Below, in pieces: positions 16,263-25,772 of a stretch of DNA of 64,000 bases. Both the position numbers and the translations under genes were made by a program. Source of the stretch: Paenibacillus antri (GTDB taxonomy: Bacteria; Bacillota; Bacilli; Paenibacillales; YIM-B00363); assembly GCF_005765165.1 (NCBI RefSeq), contig NZ_VCIW01000005.1:124001-188000 (forward strand), read 5' to 3'. Positions within the stretch are counted from its first letter, which is position 1, and each line of letters starts with the position of its first letter. Under the pieces are notes generated by a model. It saw nothing but the letters and a program-made list of their open reading frames with translations, searched no databases and was not told the DNA's origin.

Positions 16263-17426
16263 TTCCGTACCCAAGAACATTAGCAGGAAAGCGCCGATAA
16301 GCAATACGACGGTGAACATGCCGAAGATGACGAGGTAACCGACTTGATTGTCGATGAACGCCCCTACCAGGAAAGGCGCGACGATGCTGCCGACCCGGCC
16401 GAAGGCGGATGCGAAGCCTGCGCCCGAAGCTCTAACGCGGGCAGGGTAATTTTCCGGAGTATATGCGTACAGCGCACCCCATGCCCCTAAATTAAAGAAA
16501 GAAAGCAAAGCACCATACAACAAGAGGTAGCCGTCGGATTCGCTAGCGCCGAAGCCGACGGCGGCGACGGCCGTCATGGCCATGAACGCGGCCAGCGTAG
16601 GCTTGCGTCCCCACCTCTCGACCAGGTAGGCCGCGGAGAAATAACCCGGCAGCTGCGCCAGCGTCATGAGGAGCACGTATTCGAAGCTTTTGATTAACGT
16701 ATACCCTTTGTCCACCAGAACGGAGGGAAGCCAGAGAAACATGCCGTAATACGAAAAGGAGATCGCGAGCCATACGCTCCATAGCGCGATCGTCGGCTTT
16801 CGGTACACCGTAAAGATGTCTCGAACGGTAACGCGATCATCGTCTCTTCGGACGAACGCCGGGGATTCCGGAATGTTTCTTCGTATCGCGACGGCGTATA
16901 ACAACGGGAACGCCCCGATGAGGACGGCCGTGCGCCATCCGTATGCGGGCATGACGAAATATGCGATGACGGCCGCCAAGATCCAACCGAACGCCCAGAA
17001 GCTTTCCAGCAGCACGACGGCTCTGCCTCGTTTCGCTTCTGGCGCGAATTCGTTCACGAGCGTCGATGCGACGGGAAGCTCCGCCCCGAGTCCTAAGCCC
17101 ATCAGGAATCGAAGGACGAGCATCGAAAGAAATCCCGTCGCCGCCGCGCTGCCGACGCTCGCCAATCCGAACAGCGCCAACGTATAAAGAAATACGGGGC
17201 GTCTGCCGATACGATCCGCGTAATATCCCCCAAGGAACGCGCCCATCGCCATCCCGACCATATTCATCGTCCCCAGCAATCCGCCTTCGCTCGGCGTCAG
17301 ACGCCACTCTTCCTTCAGCATCACAAGGATGAAAGAAAGCAAGCCGACGTCCATGGCGTCGAACATCCACCCGAATCCGGCCGACCAGAATACCTTCCGA
17401 TAAGTGCTCGAAGTCGAAGTCGACAT
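16245..17426 (-). CDS. MFS transporter (AAHS/NaiP-like)
   Basis: The 393-residue protein has twelve hydrophobic helices and the MFS motif GGYYADRIGRRPVFL, with a symmetric copy (AAYLVERWGRKPTL) in the second half. FGWMFDAMDVGLLSFIL at the start is the pattern of the aromatic acid:H+ symporter/niacin (YceI, NaiP) group, so uptake of a small organic acid is likely. GAGAGGGTG lies upstream of the ATG. It is divergent from the carbohydrate locus and not obviously connected with it. Confidence 0.88.
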   Translation of the reverse strand: MSTSTSSTYRKVFWSAGFGWMFDAMDVGLLSFILVMLKEEWRLTPSEGGLLGTMNMVGMAMGAFLGGYYADRIGRRPVFLYTLALFGLASVGSAAATGFLSMLVLRFLMGLGLGAELPVASTLVNEFAPEAKRGRAVVLLESFWAFGWILAAVIAYFVMPAYGWRTAVLIGAFPLLYAVAIRRNIPESPAFVRRDDDRVTVRDIFTVYRKPTIALWSVWLAISFSYYGMFLWLPSVLVDKGYTLIKSFEYVLLMTLAQLPGYFSAAYLVERWGRKPTLAAFMAMTAVAAVGFGASESDGYLLLYGALLSFFNLGAWGALYAYTPENYPARVRASGAGFASAFGRVGSIVAPFLVGAFIDNQVGYLVIFGMFTVVLLIGAFLLMFLGTETRPLR

Positions 17427-17512
17427 CGCAGGACTTCACCCTCTCCGCGTTTTTCCTTATTAGGAGTATTCTCCAATAAGCCGAACCTCATGTGAGCGAA
17501 CGCCGAAAATAA

Positions 17513-17572
17513 AAGTATATAATTTAAAATGCAATTGATAAAAGAGATCATTAAGTATATATTTTAAGTATA
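17513..17572. promoter_or_regulatory. Promoter of the rhamnose-type operon with three AAGTATA operator-like sites
   Basis: TTGATA (17535-17540), 17 bases and TATATT (17558-17563) make a sigma-A promoter. AAGTATAT at 17513-17520 and 17553-17560 (the latter on the -10) and AAGTATA at 17566-17572 match the palindrome AAGTATACTT found on the promoter of the regulator gene at 29386. I infer repression by that regulator. Confidence 0.6.
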
Positions 17573-17621
17573 GGGTATACGTAAGTGGAGCAATTACTTC
17601 ATCAATGGGGGAGCCACCGGA

Positions 17622-20012
17622 ATGAACCAAACTTGGCAAGCGAAGTGGATCTGGATCGATGCGCCGGAGCGAACGCCCAACGTTTATGCAGAAGCGCGGA
17701 CCGTCTTTCCCGTCGATGCGCAGGTCCGTACGGCCTCATTGCGGATATCCGCGAATCAAGAGTATAAGGTATACGTGAACGGCGTCGAGATCGGGAACGG
17801 GCCGTCCCCGTCCGACGTCGCTTGGAAGTATTACGACGAGTACGACGTGGCGGATCGCTTAACGATCGGGGACAACTGCCTCGCGATCGTCGCCTATAAC
17901 TTCGGGACGACGGACATCGTGACGATGCAGCGCCAAGGTCCCGGCGGCATGATCGCGCAGTTGGACGTTCGGACCGACGAGAGCGACATGACGGTCGGAA
18001 CGGACGAATCGTGGAGATGCCGGCGTTCGCCGAGATGGGTGAATAACGTCTCCAGAATGCACAATTGGGGCGGGTATAAAGAAATCTATTTAGCGGAAAA
18101 GGAAGACGGCTGGGAGCTGGCGGGGTACGACGACTCCTCATGGGAACGCGCCAAGGTCGTCGCGGACGCGCTGCAATCGGATTCCCCTTGGCCGAGATTA
18201 TTGCCGCGGGAAATTCCGTTCCTGCGCAGGGAGGTCGTTCAGCCTCGCTCGATCGTCCGGATCGAGGAGAACTACGGTTCGCTGCTCGGAACGGAGCGGA
18301 TGATCGCGAACGGGGGCGAACTCGGCGACGCGGCCGTCGGCCGGATGATTCTCGACGCGAGCGTTCCGGGATCGCTGCCCGGCGTCGTGTTCGATTTCTC
18401 CGCGGTGAAGGTCGGATACCCTGAGCTGCTCGTTCATGCGCCGGAGGGCGGCGTGCTGCAGCTGTTTTACGGCGAATCCTTAGAGCTGACGCTGCTGGAT
18501 ACGTTCGTTCTGAAGCGCGGGGAGAATCGTCTGTCTCCATACGGCAGAAGGGCGTTTCGTTATTTGAAGCTGTCGGCGCAGGCGACGCCCGCTCCGATCG
18601 CGATAGATTCGTTCCAAGCGAGTTTCGTTCGATACCCGTTCAAGCGGGAAGGCGAGTTCGAATGCAGCGATCCGCTGCTGAACCGGATCTGGGACATCGG
18701 CCGGTACACGACCGAGGTCAACAGCCAAGATCATCTGGAGGATTGCCCGTATCGCGAACAAGCGCTGTGGGTCGTGGACGCGGTCGTGATGGCCAAGGTC
18801 ATCTACCAGACGTTCGGCGATACGGCGTTGGTTCGGAAATGCTTGCTGCAGGGAGCCAGGATTCAAAACGATGACGGCTCCATCCCCGGCACCGGACCGG
18901 AGCGGAACGAGTTTCTGCTGCCCGACTTTAACGCATATTGGTTTCTAGGCGTCTACGATTATTGGAAGTACTCCGGAGACGACGCGTTCGTGAAGGAAGT
19001 ATGGGAGCCGATCCGGCGATTGATCGCTTGGTTCCGGGAGCAAGAAGACGAGAACGGATTGTTCGCCCGGGCGGATCGGGACAACTGGTGGTGTTTCGTC
19101 GACTGGGCCGACTACATCGATAAGCGGGACCGGGTCACGGCCGTATCCTGCCTGCATCACAAGGTGCTGCGGAAGGCTGCGGTGCTCGCGGCGGCGTTCG
19201 GAGACGCGGCGTTCGCGGCGGAGCTGACCGAGCGGGCCGATCGGGTGCGCGATTCGATCCGCTCGCTGCTGTGGATTCCGGAGAAGCGCATGTTCGCGGA
19301 TTGTTTGACGGATGACGGTTTATCGGACAGCGTCACGTTCCAGACGAACTTCATCGCGGTATGGTCCGGCATCATGACGGACGAGGAAGCGGAGTTTTTC
19401 CTGACGGAAGGGTTTCTGCGCGGCGCGTGTCCCGAGCTTAAGGGGGCTTTCTTTTATCACATCGTGCTCGAGGTGTTGTATGAACGCGGATACGTAGATG
19501 CGGCGCTTGACATTATTCGATCTTATTGGGGCGAGATGGTGGCCAGAGGCGCCACGACGTGGTGGGAGACGTTCGATCCGTCGTCCCCGCGTTGTACCGT
19601 GCCGAGCCCGTACCAGGGCAACACGCCGACGTATTTGGTCGACCATATTCCGGTCAGCCATTGCCACGGCTGGGGCGCTTCTCCGACGTACGTACTGTCG
19701 GAGCGTACGCTCGGCGTCGACGTGCGCGAGATCTCGTCGGGCGCATTCGAATTTCGGCCGGCGCTCGGCGATCTCGCCTGGGCGAAGGGGACGGTACCGA
19801 CCGCCTTCGGGCCGATTCGAGCGGAGTGGCGGCTGACGGTCGACGGGACGGCGGAGGCGACGCTGGAGTACCCGGAACGGCTGCGTCTCCGGTCGCCGAC
19901 GCTGACGCGCGCGGCCGAAGAGACGAAGAACGGCGTCGTCGTCGTCCGCGGCAAGCTGGCCGGCGGCGAAACGGGCGCGAACCGGAAGACGGGGGAGGAG
20001 TCGATCGCATGA
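17622..20012 (+). CDS. Alpha-L-rhamnosidase-like glycoside hydrolase (GH78 type)
   Basis: The 796-residue protein has the multidomain layout of bacterial alpha-L-rhamnosidases: an N-terminal beta-sandwich opening WQAKWIWIDAPE, a second beta domain, an (alpha/alpha)6 barrel beginning FECSDPLLNRIWDIGRYTTEVNSQD, and a C-terminal beta domain. The barrel carries DHLEDCPYREQALWVVDA, DRDNWWCFVDWADY and TTWWETFDPS, which hold the acidic residues expected for an inverting enzyme. No signal peptide is present, so it acts on oligosaccharides taken into the cell. It is the first gene of the operon; the next overlaps it by four bases. Confidence 0.87.
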   Translation: MNQTWQAKWIWIDAPERTPNVYAEARTVFPVDAQVRTASLRISANQEYKVYVNGVEIGNGPSPSDVAWKYYDEYDVADRLTIGDNCLAIVAYNFGTTDIVTMQRQGPGGMIAQLDVRTDESDMTVGTDESWRCRRSPRWVNNVSRMHNWGGYKEIYLAEKEDGWELAGYDDSSWERAKVVADALQSDSPWPRLLPREIPFLRREVVQPRSIVRIEENYGSLLGTERMIANGGELGDAAVGRMILDASVPGSLPGVVFDFSAVKVGYPELLVHAPEGGVLQLFYGESLELTLLDTFVLKRGENRLSPYGRRAFRYLKLSAQATPAPIAIDSFQASFVRYPFKREGEFECSDPLLNRIWDIGRYTTEVNSQDHLEDCPYREQALWVVDAVVMAKVIYQTFGDTALVRKCLLQGARIQNDDGSIPGTGPERNEFLLPDFNAYWFLGVYDYWKYSGDDAFVKEVWEPIRRLIAWFREQEDENGLFARADRDNWWCFVDWADYIDKRDRVTAVSCLHHKVLRKAAVLAAAFGDAAFAAELTERADRVRDSIRSLLWIPEKRMFADCLTDDGLSDSVTFQTNFIAVWSGIMTDEEAEFFLTEGFLRGACPELKGAFFYHIVLEVLYERGYVDAALDIIRSYWGEMVARGATTWWETFDPSSPRCTVPSPYQGNTPTYLVDHIPVSHCHGWGASPTYVLSERTLGVDVREISSGAFEFRPALGDLAWAKGTVPTAFGPIRAEWRLTVDGTAEATLEYPERLRLRSPTLTRAAEETKNGVVVVRGKLAGGETGANRKTGEESIA

Positions 20013-21622
20013 GGGAACGGTACGTCGGGATCTTCTATTTCCTATGGCTCGGGCAGCACGGAACGGAAGGGCCGTTCGACAACGCGAACATCCTGGCGGC
20101 AGCACCCGAAGCGGTGCACGACCCGAATCATCCCATGTGGGGACCGCAGAACGCGTTCCATTTTTGGGGAGAACCGCTCTACGGATATTATTTGAACGAC
20201 GATGCGTGGGTGCTTCGGAAGCATGTGCAGCTGCTGACGGCCGCCGGCGTCGATTTCCTCGCGTTCGATACGACTAACGCGGTTACGTATAAGAACGTCT
20301 ACGACGTCTTGTTCGGCATTCTGGACGACGTCCGGCGTCAAGGCTTCGACGTGCCCCGGATCGTCTTCTACACGAATACGCGCTCGGGCGAGACGATCGC
20401 GCAGCTGTACGAGGACATCTATAAACCTGGGCGGTACGCGGAGCTTTGGTTTCACTGGAAAGGGAAGCCGCTCATCATCGGCGATCCCGGGGAATGCGGC
20501 GATGAGATTCGGACGTTCTTCACGTTCCGGCTGAATCAATGGCCGTTCGACGAGCGCAAGACGAACGGGTTTCCTTGGATCGAGTTTTGCCGGCCTCAGC
20601 GGGTATATTTCAACGACGAAGGCGAGAAAGAAATCATCAGCGTATCGGTGGCGCAGCATCCGACCGTCGCGATGAGCGACACTCCCTTTTATAATCATGG
20701 CGTCAATTGGGGAAGGAGCTTCCATAACGGCGCCAACGACGATACGCCCGGCGCGGAATACGCGGGCCGCAACATCGCGGAGCAATGGGAGTTCGCCCTC
20801 GCCGAAGACCCGAGCATCGTGTTCGTCACGGGCTGGAACGAATGGATCGCGATGCGGCTCAAGGGACCGCCGGAGCGTCCGATCTTGTTCGTCGATCAAG
20901 CGACATTGAACTTCAGCCGGGACATCGAACCGATGAAGGGGGGATATCACGACAATTATTACCTTCAGATGGTCGAGTACATTCGGCGGTTCAAGAGAAC
21001 GCCGCCGCCGCCGGCGGCCGGTCCCGGGCGAACGATTCCGATGGAGCGGGATTTCCGAGGATGGGACGACGTTCTTCCGGAGTATCGCGACTTCGCGGGC
21101 GACACCGTACCGAGGCGACATCGCGGATACGGAAGCCTCCTCTATTCGGACGATACCGGACGGAACGACTTCGTTACGATGAAGGCGACGCACGACGAGG
21201 CGTACGTATACTTTTACGCACGTACGCGAGAGGCCGTCACGCCGCATACCGACCGGCACTGGATGATGCTGTTGATCGACACGGGCGGATCGCCGGACGA
21301 AGGCTGGCACGGGTACGATTACATCGTGAACCGGACGGTGAGGGACGCCTCGCGGTCGACGCTGGAGCGCAGCGTCGGCGGATGGCGGTGGGAAGCGGTC
21401 TGCGACGTCCGATACGTCGTACGGGGGAACGAGCTTCAGCTCGCCGTGCCGAGGTCGGCGCTCGGCTTGAACCGTCCGGGGACGCCGCTGCGGTTCGAAT
21501 TTAAGTGGGTCGACCATATGCAGAACGAAGGGGATTTTATGGACTTCTACCGGCACGGCGACGTCGCGCCGGAAGGTCGATTGAATTTTGTATATCGGGA
21601 AGCCGGATCCGACAAGGAATGA
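20009..21622 (+). CDS. GH71/GH99-like glycoside hydrolase with C-terminal beta domain
   Basis: The 537-residue protein starts YVGIFYFLWLGQHGTEGPFDNANIL and has a TIM-barrel-like first part with the motifs VDFLAFDTTNAVTY, RIVFYTN and FVTGWNEWIAMRL. These recall the GH71/GH99-like proteins that follow polysaccharide genes; acidic residues in GWNEW are candidates for catalysis. Residues about 370-530 form a beta-rich domain similar to carbohydrate-binding modules. No signal peptide, so it is cytoplasmic. The start is the ATG overlapping the previous stop; the longer frame is a shadow of the upstream gene. Substrate unknown. Confidence 0.75.
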   Translation: MRERYVGIFYFLWLGQHGTEGPFDNANILAAAPEAVHDPNHPMWGPQNAFHFWGEPLYGYYLNDDAWVLRKHVQLLTAAGVDFLAFDTTNAVTYKNVYDVLFGILDDVRRQGFDVPRIVFYTNTRSGETIAQLYEDIYKPGRYAELWFHWKGKPLIIGDPGECGDEIRTFFTFRLNQWPFDERKTNGFPWIEFCRPQRVYFNDEGEKEIISVSVAQHPTVAMSDTPFYNHGVNWGRSFHNGANDDTPGAEYAGRNIAEQWEFALAEDPSIVFVTGWNEWIAMRLKGPPERPILFVDQATLNFSRDIEPMKGGYHDNYYLQMVEYIRRFKRTPPPPAAGPGRTIPMERDFRGWDDVLPEYRDFAGDTVPRRHRGYGSLLYSDDTGRNDFVTMKATHDEAYVYFYARTREAVTPHTDRHWMMLLIDTGGSPDEGWHGYDYIVNRTVRDASRSTLERSVGGWRWEAVCDVRYVVRGNELQLAVPRSALGLNRPGTPLRFEFKWVDHMQNEGDFMDFYRHGDVAPEGRLNFVYREAGSDKE

Positions 21623-21667
21623 CAGCGCTTACCGCTTGGGGCGGAATCCACTAAGGGAGATGCGCAC

Positions 21668-23743
21668 ATGCCGAAGTATAAGCATGCAAGCTATGCCAAT
21701 GAGACGATCCGATTGGATAACGGGCGGATCCGCGTGGACGTTCATAAGCGTCTGACCGGTTGGGGCTGGGCGGAAATCCATGCCGGAGACGGCGCCTATA
21801 TCGGCGTGCTCGATCATCTCGGCGAGGTGATGCTCCGGGACCAAGAGATGCCGATGCGGCTCGAGGCGACGGACGTCCTTCGATCGAGCGGCGACTTCGG
21901 GGAACGGTTGACGTTCGCGGTCTCGTCGCTCGTCGTGCAGCAGAAGCTGAAGGGCACGTCCTTCGAGCAATGGATTCATTATCCGTTCGCGGAGCCTGTC
22001 ATGGAAGGAGAGGTGACGCTTACCGTTCCGGCGGACGAGGCGGCGCTCCTTCTCTCGTTCCGCCTTCGTTCGCGAAGCAATCTATTCGCTCGATACGTTC
22101 GGGGGCCTTGGGTGAAGGTCGGGGAAGGCGACTTCGGAACGGCGAAGACGGATGCGATCTTTCCCGGCGTGGAATGGCTTCAGGGCGACGAGTGGTCCAG
22201 CGGCACGGACTGGTTCAAGGATCCGTGGGCGCAGCGGTTCGCGCCTCACCCGAACAAGGTCGCCATTCCGTTAATGGCGATCAGCCGAGGCGGCGTCTTC
22301 GCGTCGCTCTCGTGGGATCCGCGGCAGGACGCGACGCGGTGGTTCAACGATCGCGCCCACCGCCCCCAGCCCGTGTTCGCCGCGCCGAACTTCATCGACC
22401 GGATGAACAATCAATTAATGGGGGTCATGGTTCCCGACGCGCAAGGGGAGGGCGCGGAGAATCGCGTGTACGCCGATCCTCCGCTCGAGCTTCATAAGGA
22501 TCAAGAGATACGCTTCGACGCGGCGATTCGCATCGGCGCGGGGGACAGCCTCGATGCCGTCGTCGATTGGGTGAAGCGTTACGGGCTGCCGGCGCCGCCG
22601 ACGCCGAGATGGCCGCTCGAACGAGCGCTGGAGCGAATCGCGACGGCGTACGACACCCGGTATTGGCACGAGGGCAAGGGCTTCGGCTTCGCGCAGCATC
22701 CCGGAGCGGAAGGGCCGCATGAGCCCGGCTTCGCCGAAAGGTACCTTCGGCTGTTTCCGGACGGCGCCGCCGCGGCGGGCCTGCGGGAGAAGCTCGCTTG
22801 GTGCCGAGCCCAGCCGGGATACGTCAAGCCGCAGCTGCGGTTCGGCGCCGTCTCTCGGATTCGGGACATGTCTCCGGAACGGCTTGCGGCGTACGGCGAG
22901 GAGCTTCTCTCGTATCAACGGGAAGACGGTGCGTTCCCGTTCGACCCCGACGGGAGGCATTACATGAAGGACGACTTCGTCGTCGCGAGGGAGTATCTGG
23001 AGCCGATGGGTCATGCCGGCGACACTGCGCTCGATATTTGCATCGTCCCCGCGGCGGAGCTGATCGCGCTCTGGGAAGCGACGGGCGAGGCGAAGTACCG
23101 GGACGCCGCGACGTTGACGTTGGAGTTCTGCGTACCGATGAAGCGCCCCGAGGGCGGGGATTTCTGGGAGACGCCGCTGCGAAGTCCGAATTTGCTCGCC
23201 GCGGGACACGCGGCTCTGGCCTATACGTACGCCTACCGGGCGTTCGGCGAACCGCGGTATCGGGAGAAGGCGGTCTATTGGCTGCGCGCCCTGCTGCCGT
23301 TCACGCATCTGTGGCATCCGGACCGACTGCCGATGATGTACAATACGAAACCATGCTTCTGCTCGAGCGATTGGTACTTCGCCAATTGGGTGCGGGATCA
23401 CGTGCAGTGGGAAGCGCTCGTCACGTTCGCGGCCGCATCGGAGATGGGCTTCGACTGGGGGGCGCTCGATCCGGAGATCGATTGGCATCGGTATCAGGAG
23501 GGCATTACGATCGCCGCGCTGCGCTGGATGGTCGATCATCGGGACAACGCTTGGCAGCCGCACAATCTCCCTTGGACGTTGGAACTCTATCGCCAAGGGG
23601 CGCTCGACGACTGTTACGCCGATACCCATAACGCCGTCACGGGCAATTACGGCGGAATGGTCATTCCGCCCGATCCGATCGCGATCAATTTGCTCGCCGT
23701 TCTGGAACGGAAGAAAACCGCAGGAGTGAGGTGCTGGACATGA
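21668..23743 (+). CDS. Unrecognised 691-residue protein, probable six-hairpin glycosidase-like enzyme
   Basis: I do not recognise the family. The first 300 residues look beta-rich (WAEIHAGDGAYIGVLDHLGEV, then regular strands); the rest is helical with features of an (alpha/alpha)6 toroid: DGAFPFDPDGRHYMKDD, MGHAGDTALDICIVPAAELIALWEATGEAKY, AYTYAYRAFGEPRYREKAVYWLRALLPF and an aromatic-rich CFCSSDWYFANWVRDHVQWEAL. This layout resembles intracellular lyases and hydrolases of oligosaccharides. No signal peptide. It lies between two glycosidase-like genes and a rhamnonate dehydratase and is coupled to the latter by a four-base overlap, so a role in the same pathway is likely. Confidence 0.7.
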   Translation: MPKYKHASYANETIRLDNGRIRVDVHKRLTGWGWAEIHAGDGAYIGVLDHLGEVMLRDQEMPMRLEATDVLRSSGDFGERLTFAVSSLVVQQKLKGTSFEQWIHYPFAEPVMEGEVTLTVPADEAALLLSFRLRSRSNLFARYVRGPWVKVGEGDFGTAKTDAIFPGVEWLQGDEWSSGTDWFKDPWAQRFAPHPNKVAIPLMAISRGGVFASLSWDPRQDATRWFNDRAHRPQPVFAAPNFIDRMNNQLMGVMVPDAQGEGAENRVYADPPLELHKDQEIRFDAAIRIGAGDSLDAVVDWVKRYGLPAPPTPRWPLERALERIATAYDTRYWHEGKGFGFAQHPGAEGPHEPGFAERYLRLFPDGAAAAGLREKLAWCRAQPGYVKPQLRFGAVSRIRDMSPERLAAYGEELLSYQREDGAFPFDPDGRHYMKDDFVVAREYLEPMGHAGDTALDICIVPAAELIALWEATGEAKYRDAATLTLEFCVPMKRPEGGDFWETPLRSPNLLAAGHAALAYTYAYRAFGEPRYREKAVYWLRALLPFTHLWHPDRLPMMYNTKPCFCSSDWYFANWVRDHVQWEALVTFAAASEMGFDWGALDPEIDWHRYQEGITIAALRWMVDHRDNAWQPHNLPWTLELYRQGALDDCYADTHNAVTGNYGGMVIPPDPIAINLLAVLERKKTAGVRCWT

Positions 23744-24939
23744 AAATCACCGCCGTGAAGGTGTACGTCACTGGCAGGAAGCCCGCGGCGAACGCTCCGG
23801 AAGCCGTTGCGGGCGCAGGCGGTTCCGCCGTCGCGAAGAAGGGCTCGTGGCTGTCCGAGACGGTCATCGCCAATCCGATGTCCATGTACCCGGAATATTT
23901 CGACCGGCGATCGTCTTGGACCGGCATGGGCGGCCGCACGATCGTCGCGCTCGAGACCGACGAAGGGCTCGTCGGGATCGGCGAGACGGCGTCGGGCATG
24001 GCGACGTCCCCGATCATCAAGCAGCATCTAAGCCGGTTTTTGGTCGGGCAGAGCCCTTTTCAAGTCGAACGGTTGTGGGACGTCATGTTTAAAGTTACGC
24101 TGCCGTACGGACGGAAGGGCGCCCCGATCATGGCGATCTCGGCGGTCGATCTGGCGCTCTGGGACTTGATCGCGAAGGCGCGGCGGGAACCGCTGTACCG
24201 GACGCTCGGCGGCCCGGTCAAGGAGAAGGTGCCGGCCTATTGCACCGGGAACGAATTCGAGAAGACGAAGGATCGCGGCTTCCTCGGGCAGAAGCTGGCG
24301 ATGCCGTACGGTCCCTCCTCCGGCTATGAGGGGATGCGCAAGAACGTCGAGTTGGTCGCGCGCGCGAGAGAGGCGCTCGGTCCGGAGAAGGAAGTCATGT
24401 TGGATTGTTATATGGCGTGGAACGTCGACTACACGGTGCGCATGGCGGAGCTCGTCGCGCCGTACCGCGTGAAGTGGATCGAAGAGTCGCTGCCGCCCGA
24501 CGACTACGAAGGCTATGGGATCATCAATCGCAAGGTGAACTCGTCCGCGATCGCCACGGGCGAACACGAATACACCCGATACGGGTTCCAACAGCTGCTG
24601 GACGCCCGGGCCGCGGATATTTTGCAGCCGGACGTCTGTTGGTGCGGCGGCATTACGGAAGCTCGGAAAATCAGCGCGATGGCGTCCGCGAAGCATATTC
24701 CCGTCATTCCGCATGCGGGCGGCCTGCAGCCTTGGGCGCTCCATCTCATTTTCGCGGATCCGAACATGCCGATGGCGGAATTCGCTTATATCAACGGGGC
24801 CGACCTGCCGAACCAAGACCCTGTGCTGGCGGGCGTTCCGGCGCCGAAGGACGGGTGGTTCGAGCTGCCGCAAGGCGTCGGCGCCGGCATCGAATTCCGT
24901 CCGGACGCGGACGATCATCTGATCGAACTTGAAGGGTAA
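23740..24939 (+). CDS. rhmD: Enolase-superfamily sugar acid dehydratase, L-rhamnonate dehydratase type
   Basis: The 399-residue protein shows the mandelate racemase-type pattern with PYGRKGAPIMAISAVDLALWDL, YCTGN, and the three metal ligands in VMLDCYMAW (Asp), WIEES (Glu) and ATGEHEY (Glu); the catalytic His is in PVIPHAGGLQPW. The YCTGN and GRKG segments are typical of L-rhamnonate dehydratases, which give 2-keto-3-deoxy-L-rhamnonate. The ATG at 23740, in an ATGA overlap and 6 bases after GAGGTG, is preferred to the GTG at 23731. The neighbours (rhamnosidases, SDR, hydrolase) support this reading. Confidence 0.85.
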   Translation: MKITAVKVYVTGRKPAANAPEAVAGAGGSAVAKKGSWLSETVIANPMSMYPEYFDRRSSWTGMGGRTIVALETDEGLVGIGETASGMATSPIIKQHLSRFLVGQSPFQVERLWDVMFKVTLPYGRKGAPIMAISAVDLALWDLIAKARREPLYRTLGGPVKEKVPAYCTGNEFEKTKDRGFLGQKLAMPYGPSSGYEGMRKNVELVARAREALGPEKEVMLDCYMAWNVDYTVRMAELVAPYRVKWIEESLPPDDYEGYGIINRKVNSSAIATGEHEYTRYGFQQLLDARAADILQPDVCWCGGITEARKISAMASAKHIPVIPHAGGLQPWALHLIFADPNMPMAEFAYINGADLPNQDPVLAGVPAPKDGWFELPQGVGAGIEFRPDADDHLIELEG

Positions 24940-24955
24940 GGGGGAGGTGAGGACG

Positions 24956-25735
24956 ATGGACGACGACGCGACGAAGACGCCCGAGTACCGCGTGAGATGC
25001 TTGCGGACGGCCACCCATAAGGCGCCCGAGCCGGTCTTCCTCTACATGAAGGGCTTCGGCCGCACGGTGGACGTCAACTGCTACTTCTGGCTTGTGCAAG
25101 GCGGCGGACGGAACGTACTCGTCGATACCGGCATGGGCGGCGACTACCCGGGGCGGCTGACGGAAAGCGCGCGCCGAAGCGAAGCGGGCTTCCCCGTCGG
25201 CGACGGCGAGGATACGCTGTCGCAGCTGCAACGCCACGGGCTGCGGCCCGGCGACATCGACATCGTGATCCTTACGCATCTCCATTACGATCATATCGCG
25301 AACGTACAGCTGTTCGAGAACGCCGACATCGTCGTCAACCGGAAGGGGTGGGAGGCGGCCTTGACTCCGGTTCATCCCGTATTCGACGTCTTCCCGAAGG
25401 ACGTGCTCGCGCATATGGCGACGCGGATGAAAGCGCAACTCAGGCTGGCGGCGGACGAGGAGGAGATCGCGCCGGGCATCGCCGTCCTCTGGACCGGAGG
25501 GCATACGCGCTGCTCGCAAGCGGTGAAGATTCGAACCGCGAAGGGCAACGTCGTCCTGACCGGCGACGTAGCGTATTTGTACGACAACCTCGAGACGGAG
25601 CATCCGATCGGCCTCGGCGTCAGCTTGTACGAGTCGGTCGCGGCGCTGCGACGATTGAAGCGCGAAGGGGACGTGCTGCTCCCCGGCCATGACAAGCGAA
25701 TCTTAGAACGGTATCCGGACGGGATTATCGCGTGA
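24956..25735 (+). CDS. Metallo-beta-lactamase-fold hydrolase (AHL lactonase-like), candidate sugar lactonase
   Basis: The 259-residue protein has HLHYDHIAN (the HxHxDH metal motif), a later GGHTRCSQ His, TGDVAY with the bridging Asp, and GHDKRIL as the last His, so both metal sites are complete. The order and spacing are those of N-acyl homoserine lactonases. In this operon an L-rhamnono-lactone hydrolase is needed between the SDR dehydrogenase and the dehydratase, and no SMP-30 or amidohydrolase lactonase is present; I infer that this enzyme may fill that step. The ATG at 24956 follows GGGGGAGGTGAGG. Confidence 0.82.
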   Translation: MDDDATKTPEYRVRCLRTATHKAPEPVFLYMKGFGRTVDVNCYFWLVQGGGRNVLVDTGMGGDYPGRLTESARRSEAGFPVGDGEDTLSQLQRHGLRPGDIDIVILTHLHYDHIANVQLFENADIVVNRKGWEAALTPVHPVFDVFPKDVLAHMATRMKAQLRLAADEEEIAPGIAVLWTGGHTRCSQAVKIRTAKGNVVLTGDVAYLYDNLETEHPIGLGVSLYESVAALRRLKREGDVLLPGHDKRILERYPDGIIA

Positions 25736-25772
25736 GGGTCCGTTCTTGGCGGGAGGAGGCGAATTCCTTACA

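Noticed and set aside
18480-19160. Minus-strand frames within the rhamnosidase gene
   Set aside because: Shadows of the coding strand; no start signals.
20042-21556. A 504-residue minus-strand frame
   Set aside because: Mirror of GC-rich codons of the GH71/99-like gene; no RBS, low-complexity basic composition.
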